Part shown: positions 61,008 through 64,000 of the stretch, in pieces | How the letters are laid out: every line of letters begins with the position of its first letter | How positions within the stretch are numbered: the first letter of the stretch is position 1 | Source: Pseudomonas putida | GTDB taxonomy: Bacteria; Pseudomonadota; Gammaproteobacteria; Pseudomonadales; Pseudomonadaceae | Length of the DNA stretch: 64,000 nucleotides | Direction of reading: 5' to 3' | Assembly: GCF_005080685.1 (NCBI RefSeq) | Contig: NZ_CP039372.1 | Coordinates: 1-64,000, forward strand | The notes under the pieces: generated by a model | Databases searched by the model: none | What the model saw: the letters and a program-made list of their open reading frames with translations, nothing else | What the model was told of the DNA's origin: nothing | Translations under genes and position numbers: made by a program

Positions 61008-62363
61008 TCAGTAGCGAGTGGGATCGACGATGGTTGGCTGGCCCATGTACTGCTGGCCATATCCTGGCGAGACACCCTGGTACCCACCGAACCCGTTCGA
61101 GTTAGTAGCACCTGCGGCATTTGGTGAGAGGCGATACTGCTGCTGAGGCTGGCCACCTGGTTGGCCGAGGGTATTCAGCTCGGCTTTCTGGTTCGCCATC
61201 AGCGCGTCCTTTTCTAACTGGTCACTGGCCAGCACTGGTCCAACGAATTGAACACCGATCGTGGAGTTGATTGGACGGATCACTTGTTTCTGCGGCATGT
61301 TGGCGGCGTCATTGGCCAGCACCTGCCCGGCCTGTTGGCCGATACCGCCGGCAAAGGTGCCCGCGACGGCTTGACCACTAGGCGTCGTTGGATATGTCTG
61401 AATCACGGCGCCTTCGCTCGTGATGATGTTCTCCGAGGCGGAGCGCTCGTACAGCTGACCAGTTTTGCCGATCGCCAGAGCCAGGGCAGGGAGAATGATT
61501 CGGCTGAAATAGCGGTTGTTCACATCACCCGACAGCGCCGTACGCATGCTTTCAGGATCAACCGCTTTGGCTGTGATCTTGTAGCTACGGCCCTTCCACT
61601 CCATGTAGGTAAAGGTCATATCAATGGTTTCGTTGAGGCGCTTGTAGCCCATCGCGAACACCCTGGCGCCTGCGAGTCGGCCACCCGGGATCTCAGCTGT
61701 AACCATCGAGTTTTCGTCAGTGTCGAGCTCGGTTTTAAGCAGCGCAGGCGTGAGGAAGAAACCGTCCACGACAACCTGGTCCTGTGCCTTGCCAGCACGC
61801 GAGTTCGTAGATTGCGCAGTGCTCGCGGTACCAGCAGCACCTCCTGCGCTAGTCAGGGACGCGGGTTTGATAGACTGCGAGTACGCCTGTTCCTGGGTCG
61901 TGGTGCCGGTCCCATGGGTTTTCACCGTCCAGCCGGTCATGAAGGCACCCACCTGATTCGCGACAAGCTTGTCCATTTCTTTGTTGCGCTCGACGGGCTG
62001 TTGGGGCTGTGCCGCGGCTTGGTAGTAATAGTTGACCTGAGGCTGCTGCTGGCCCGAACCTGCCTTATCCGCAGTTCCCGCAGGGTTCGCTTGGGCGGTT
62101 GACATGACGGACATGTAGGACTGCCCGTTGGACTCTGCCTGCTTGGCGTTGTTGTGGTTGTATTTCTCCAAGACCCGGCGATAGGCCTCACTCTCTTCAG
62201 TGGTGCCCCCCTTGCCATCACCGTTGATTACCCCGAGGTTGGAGCTGGTTTGATGGCGGCTATTGAGCCAGGTGTAACCGGCATAGCCGAGGGCTGCGAC
62301 AGCAATTACTGCCGCGAGGATGGTTACCTTGGTCTGCCTTCCAATGTCAGCTTGAGTGCTCAT
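61008..62363 (-). CDS. traO: TraO / DotG (IcmE) core-complex protein
   Basis: 451 residues, one N-terminal membrane helix (~15-32), then a Gln/Ala/Thr-rich linker and a C-terminal VirB10-like domain (NNRYFSRIILPALALAIGKTGQ...). It spans the periplasm in the DotC-D-H-F-G core. It lacks the long pentapeptide-like repeat region of Legionella DotG and is shorter, as plasmid homologues are. Confidence 0.88.
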   Translation of the reverse strand: MSTQADIGRQTKVTILAAVIAVAALGYAGYTWLNSRHQTSSNLGVINGDGKGGTTEESEAYRRVLEKYNHNNAKQAESNGQSYMSVMSTAQANPAGTADKAGSGQQQPQVNYYYQAAAQPQQPVERNKEMDKLVANQVGAFMTGWTVKTHGTGTTTQEQAYSQSIKPASLTSAGGAAGTASTAQSTNSRAGKAQDQVVVDGFFLTPALLKTELDTDENSMVTAEIPGGRLAGARVFAMGYKRLNETIDMTFTYMEWKGRSYKITAKAVDPESMRTALSGDVNNRYFSRIILPALALAIGKTGQLYERSASENIITSEGAVIQTYPTTPSGQAVAGTFAGGIGQQAGQVLANDAANMPQKQVIRPINSTIGVQFVGPVLASDQLEKDALMANQKAELNTLGQPGGQPQQQYRLSPNAAGATNSNGFGGYQGVSPGYGQQYMGQPTIVDPTRY

Positions 62364-62371
62364 GCGCTACC

Positions 62372-63520
62372 TCAGTAAATGTCGAGTTGGAGGGTGACTT
62401 TTTGACCCATCTGGGAGAGGGTGATGAAGGGAGTCACGGGTAAGCGGTACACACGAGTACCGTCGCCGGCAGCGAGGGTGTTATCGAATGCAGTTTGAAA
62501 ATCCTGGCGAGTACGGACGTAGAGATTTCCGTCGTATTGCCAGATCTGGGTATGCGAAGGCACTGCGCCTTGCGCCTTCACCTGTTTGGCGTCTTTTGGT
62601 GGAATCCCATCCAGAAAGGCCTGCAGGAGGTCGTCGTAGAGGGCAATCTTCCCCGGGCCCATCACAGCCGCCTTGGCCAGCGGGCCACGGCCTGGAACAC
62701 GCAGATCAAGCCGAGCGTCATACACACGGGCTCGGTCCTTCTTCCCATCGGGTTCGCCACTGACGATTTTGACGATCACCGGTGTTGTAGCCCCTTCCAA
62801 GTACAGAGCTAGGCTGCCGGTCTCGTAAGCCGATGGAGTCGACACCACTACTGTATGGGTACCCTGCAGCCATTCCGCGCTATAGAGATCGGGGTTGGAA
62901 ACACGAGGCGTAGCGGCCAGCGGCCACGGAGCTCCCGTTGAGTCCAGCACGATGAGGTTGGACAGCTCACCGGGAACCACGCGCAACACAGGCATCGACG
63001 CGCCAGGGCTCAAATCAACCGATACGCTGGAAATACGGGGGATTCCCCGTACTGGCTGCCAGGCCTTCGCCTTTCGCGTGTTCTCCAACGCCTGACGCAT
63101 TTGCTTGATTTGCTCAGGGGTGAATGGCTGAGCGACCTCCATCGCCTCGTCGAAATGATCATTTTCAGGCGGGTTCAGGGGAGGCAGTGGAGCTGTACCG
63201 TTTTGCTGTTGAGGATCTCCAGCGGGTTGCCCTGCCACGGCGTAATTTGCTGGCCCGTAGTTGGTCTGTGGGAAAGCATTCTGCATCTGAGGATTCACGC
63301 CAGGCTGTGGAGCACCTGGCGCGGCGGGAAAGCCCGACTGCCTGCTAGGACCTTCAACCCGGACCCATTGCCCCCCGTTCGGCGCTTGAATGGGCTGCTG
63401 TTGGCCTTGCGTGGGTTGGCCTTGAGGTTGGGCTTGCGCACCATTGCCTTGTTGCTCTGCCTTAGCCGTGCCGATCGCTAGCGTCAAGACTGACGCGACG
63501 AAGACTGATTTCATCATCAT
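62372..63520 (-). CDS. traN: TraN / DotH (IcmK) outer-membrane core protein
   Basis: 382 residues with a signal peptide (MMMKSVFVASVLTLAIGTAKA), a Gln/Pro/Gly-rich segment to about residue 120, and a DotH-type C-terminal domain. ATG 63520 was chosen because AAGGAGGAACCC precedes it; the frame upstream belongs to the ribosome-site region after traM. It forms the outer-membrane ring of the type IVB core with DotC and DotD, which are not in this window. Confidence 0.88.
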   Translation of the reverse strand: MMMKSVFVASVLTLAIGTAKAEQQGNGAQAQPQGQPTQGQQQPIQAPNGGQWVRVEGPSRQSGFPAAPGAPQPGVNPQMQNAFPQTNYGPANYAVAGQPAGDPQQQNGTAPLPPLNPPENDHFDEAMEVAQPFTPEQIKQMRQALENTRKAKAWQPVRGIPRISSVSVDLSPGASMPVLRVVPGELSNLIVLDSTGAPWPLAATPRVSNPDLYSAEWLQGTHTVVVSTPSAYETGSLALYLEGATTPVIVKIVSGEPDGKKDRARVYDARLDLRVPGRGPLAKAAVMGPGKIALYDDLLQAFLDGIPPKDAKQVKAQGAVPSHTQIWQYDGNLYVRTRQDFQTAFDNTLAAGDGTRVYRLPVTPFITLSQMGQKVTLQLDIY

Positions 63521-63530
63521 GGGTTCCTCC

Positions 63531-64000
63531 TTACCGGGGCGTGGTGACAATGCCGTCCAGCCCTACGCCCACGATGGAATCCAGTGTGGGAATACGTGCG
63601 ACAGGCACTTTGGCGATGAATCGCTTGGGTTGAAGGTCGGTGGTTTGGCCGACCAGCTTGATCTCGATCGGAACTTCGATATGGCGGACGAAAACACCGT
63701 CAACAATCTCGGATTTCACTAGCACGCCGGTTTCAGTGGTAACCGTCATGTTCATGCGCTTGGATTTAACGAGGTCCAGGTAGCCTGCTGACTGCAGCTG
63801 CTCCAAATACTGTGCAAACCCGCGCTTGGTCCAATCGCCACGTACGTCTTCAAGCTGTTGCCTGTAGTCGGTGAAGTTGATCGTCATCGAGCGGTTCAGC
63901 GCATCCCGTGCGAATTGAATCGCCTCGGCGTCGGTGATGTACGGCTCTTCAAGAGGAACCAGCCTGACGATCCGGAGGCCGTCGGCTGCGAAGTACACGT
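63531..64000 (-). CDS. traM: TraM / DotI (IcmL), 5' end outside window
   Basis: The visible 156 residues are the periplasmic part of DotI/IcmL/TraM (ITDAEAIQFARDALNRSMTINFTDYRQQLEDVRGDWT...). The N-terminal cytoplasmic tail and membrane helix lie beyond 64000. DotI is a VirB8-like inner-membrane ring protein. The stop is ten bases before traN. Confidence 0.88.
   Translation of the reverse strand, partial: VYFAADGLRIVRLVPLEEPYITDAEAIQFARDALNRSMTINFTDYRQQLEDVRGDWTKRGFAQYLEQLQSAGYLDLVKSKRMNMTVTTETGVLVKSEIVDGVFVRHIEVPIEIKLVGQTTDLQPKRFIAKVPVARIPTLDSIVGVGLDGIVTTPR

Noticed and set aside
61248..62102. 284-codon plus-strand open frame
   Set aside because: Antisense to traO/DotG; composition follows the opposite-strand codons and no start signal is seen.

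Overview
The window looks like part of a large conjugative plasmid of a Pseudomonas-type gammaproteobacterium. The basis is the protein styles, the moderate-to-high GC content, and a conjugation apparatus of the I-type (type IVB, Dot/Icm-like, as in R64/ColIb) together with plasmid-typical topoisomerase, primase, methylase-helicase and zeta-toxin genes. No rRNA, tRNA, CRISPR array, replication initiator or relaxase was recognised here, so the exact plasmid group cannot be named.

Layout. (1) 1-24.4 kb is plasmid backbone. It holds two plus-strand genes and a secreted protein, then a minus-strand block with a 5.5 kb DNA methylase/SNF2-helicase gene, a zeta-toxin-like protein, four small genes and a type IA topoisomerase. 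A divergent plus-strand conjugation operon follows (lytic transglycosylase, TrbA/DotM, TrbB thiol-disulfide protein, DnaG-like primase, TrbC/DotL coupling ATPase, HerA-like ATPase), then a stand-alone LigD-type ligase and a protein built from five helix-turn-helix-like repeats. (2) 24.6-26.3 kb is a mobile-element scar: a truncated Tn7-type tnsA abutting an IS5-family element. (3) 26.4-41.8 kb is a catabolic island for purine-like nucleobases: a GntR/FCD regulator, an NCS2 nucleobase permease, a Tsx-like outer-membrane channel, an NdmC-NdmD-NdmE-type N-demethylase set, two isopenicillin-N-synthase-fold 2-oxoglutarate oxygenases, a xylose-isomerase-like TIM-barrel protein, an HpxO/TmuM-like flavin monooxygenase, a second complete Rieske oxygenase and two LysR regulators. 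(4) 41.8-48.4 kb is accessory DNA: gene remnants, small genes, an IS66 element, a NUDIX hydrolase, and a UspA/SulP pair. (5) 48.7-64 kb is backbone again: three minus-strand accessory genes and then the transfer operon traM(partial)-N-O-P-Q-R-T-U-W-X-Y.

How the genes fit together. In the island, the porin and permease would import a methylated purine, the NdmCDE set would remove an N-methyl group, the second Rieske enzyme could oxidise xanthine to urate (HpxD-like), and the flavoprotein could hydroxylate urate. This would be a molybdenum-free, wholly oxygenase-based route. The two 2-oxoglutarate oxygenases and the TIM-barrel enzyme have no place in known caffeine or purine pathways, and they are the best candidates for something undescribed. 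The same 25-bp composite operator (palindrome CTGGTATACCAG plus a half-site) lies before both the permease gene and the TIM-barrel/ndmCDE operon, which suggests one GntR-controlled regulon. In the backbone, an inverted repeat of the form TCCGTA-N12-TACGGA (or TTTGTA-N12-TACAAA) lies at three promoters and may mark a plasmid-wide regulator.

Caution on quality. Many genes are interrupted by one-base frameshifts, most of them a single missing base in a short homopolymer (methylase-helicase, ndmC, ndmD, the second LysR, the IS5 transposase). This looks more like long-read consensus error than decay, so 'pseudogene' labels below mean 'frame broken in this sequence'.
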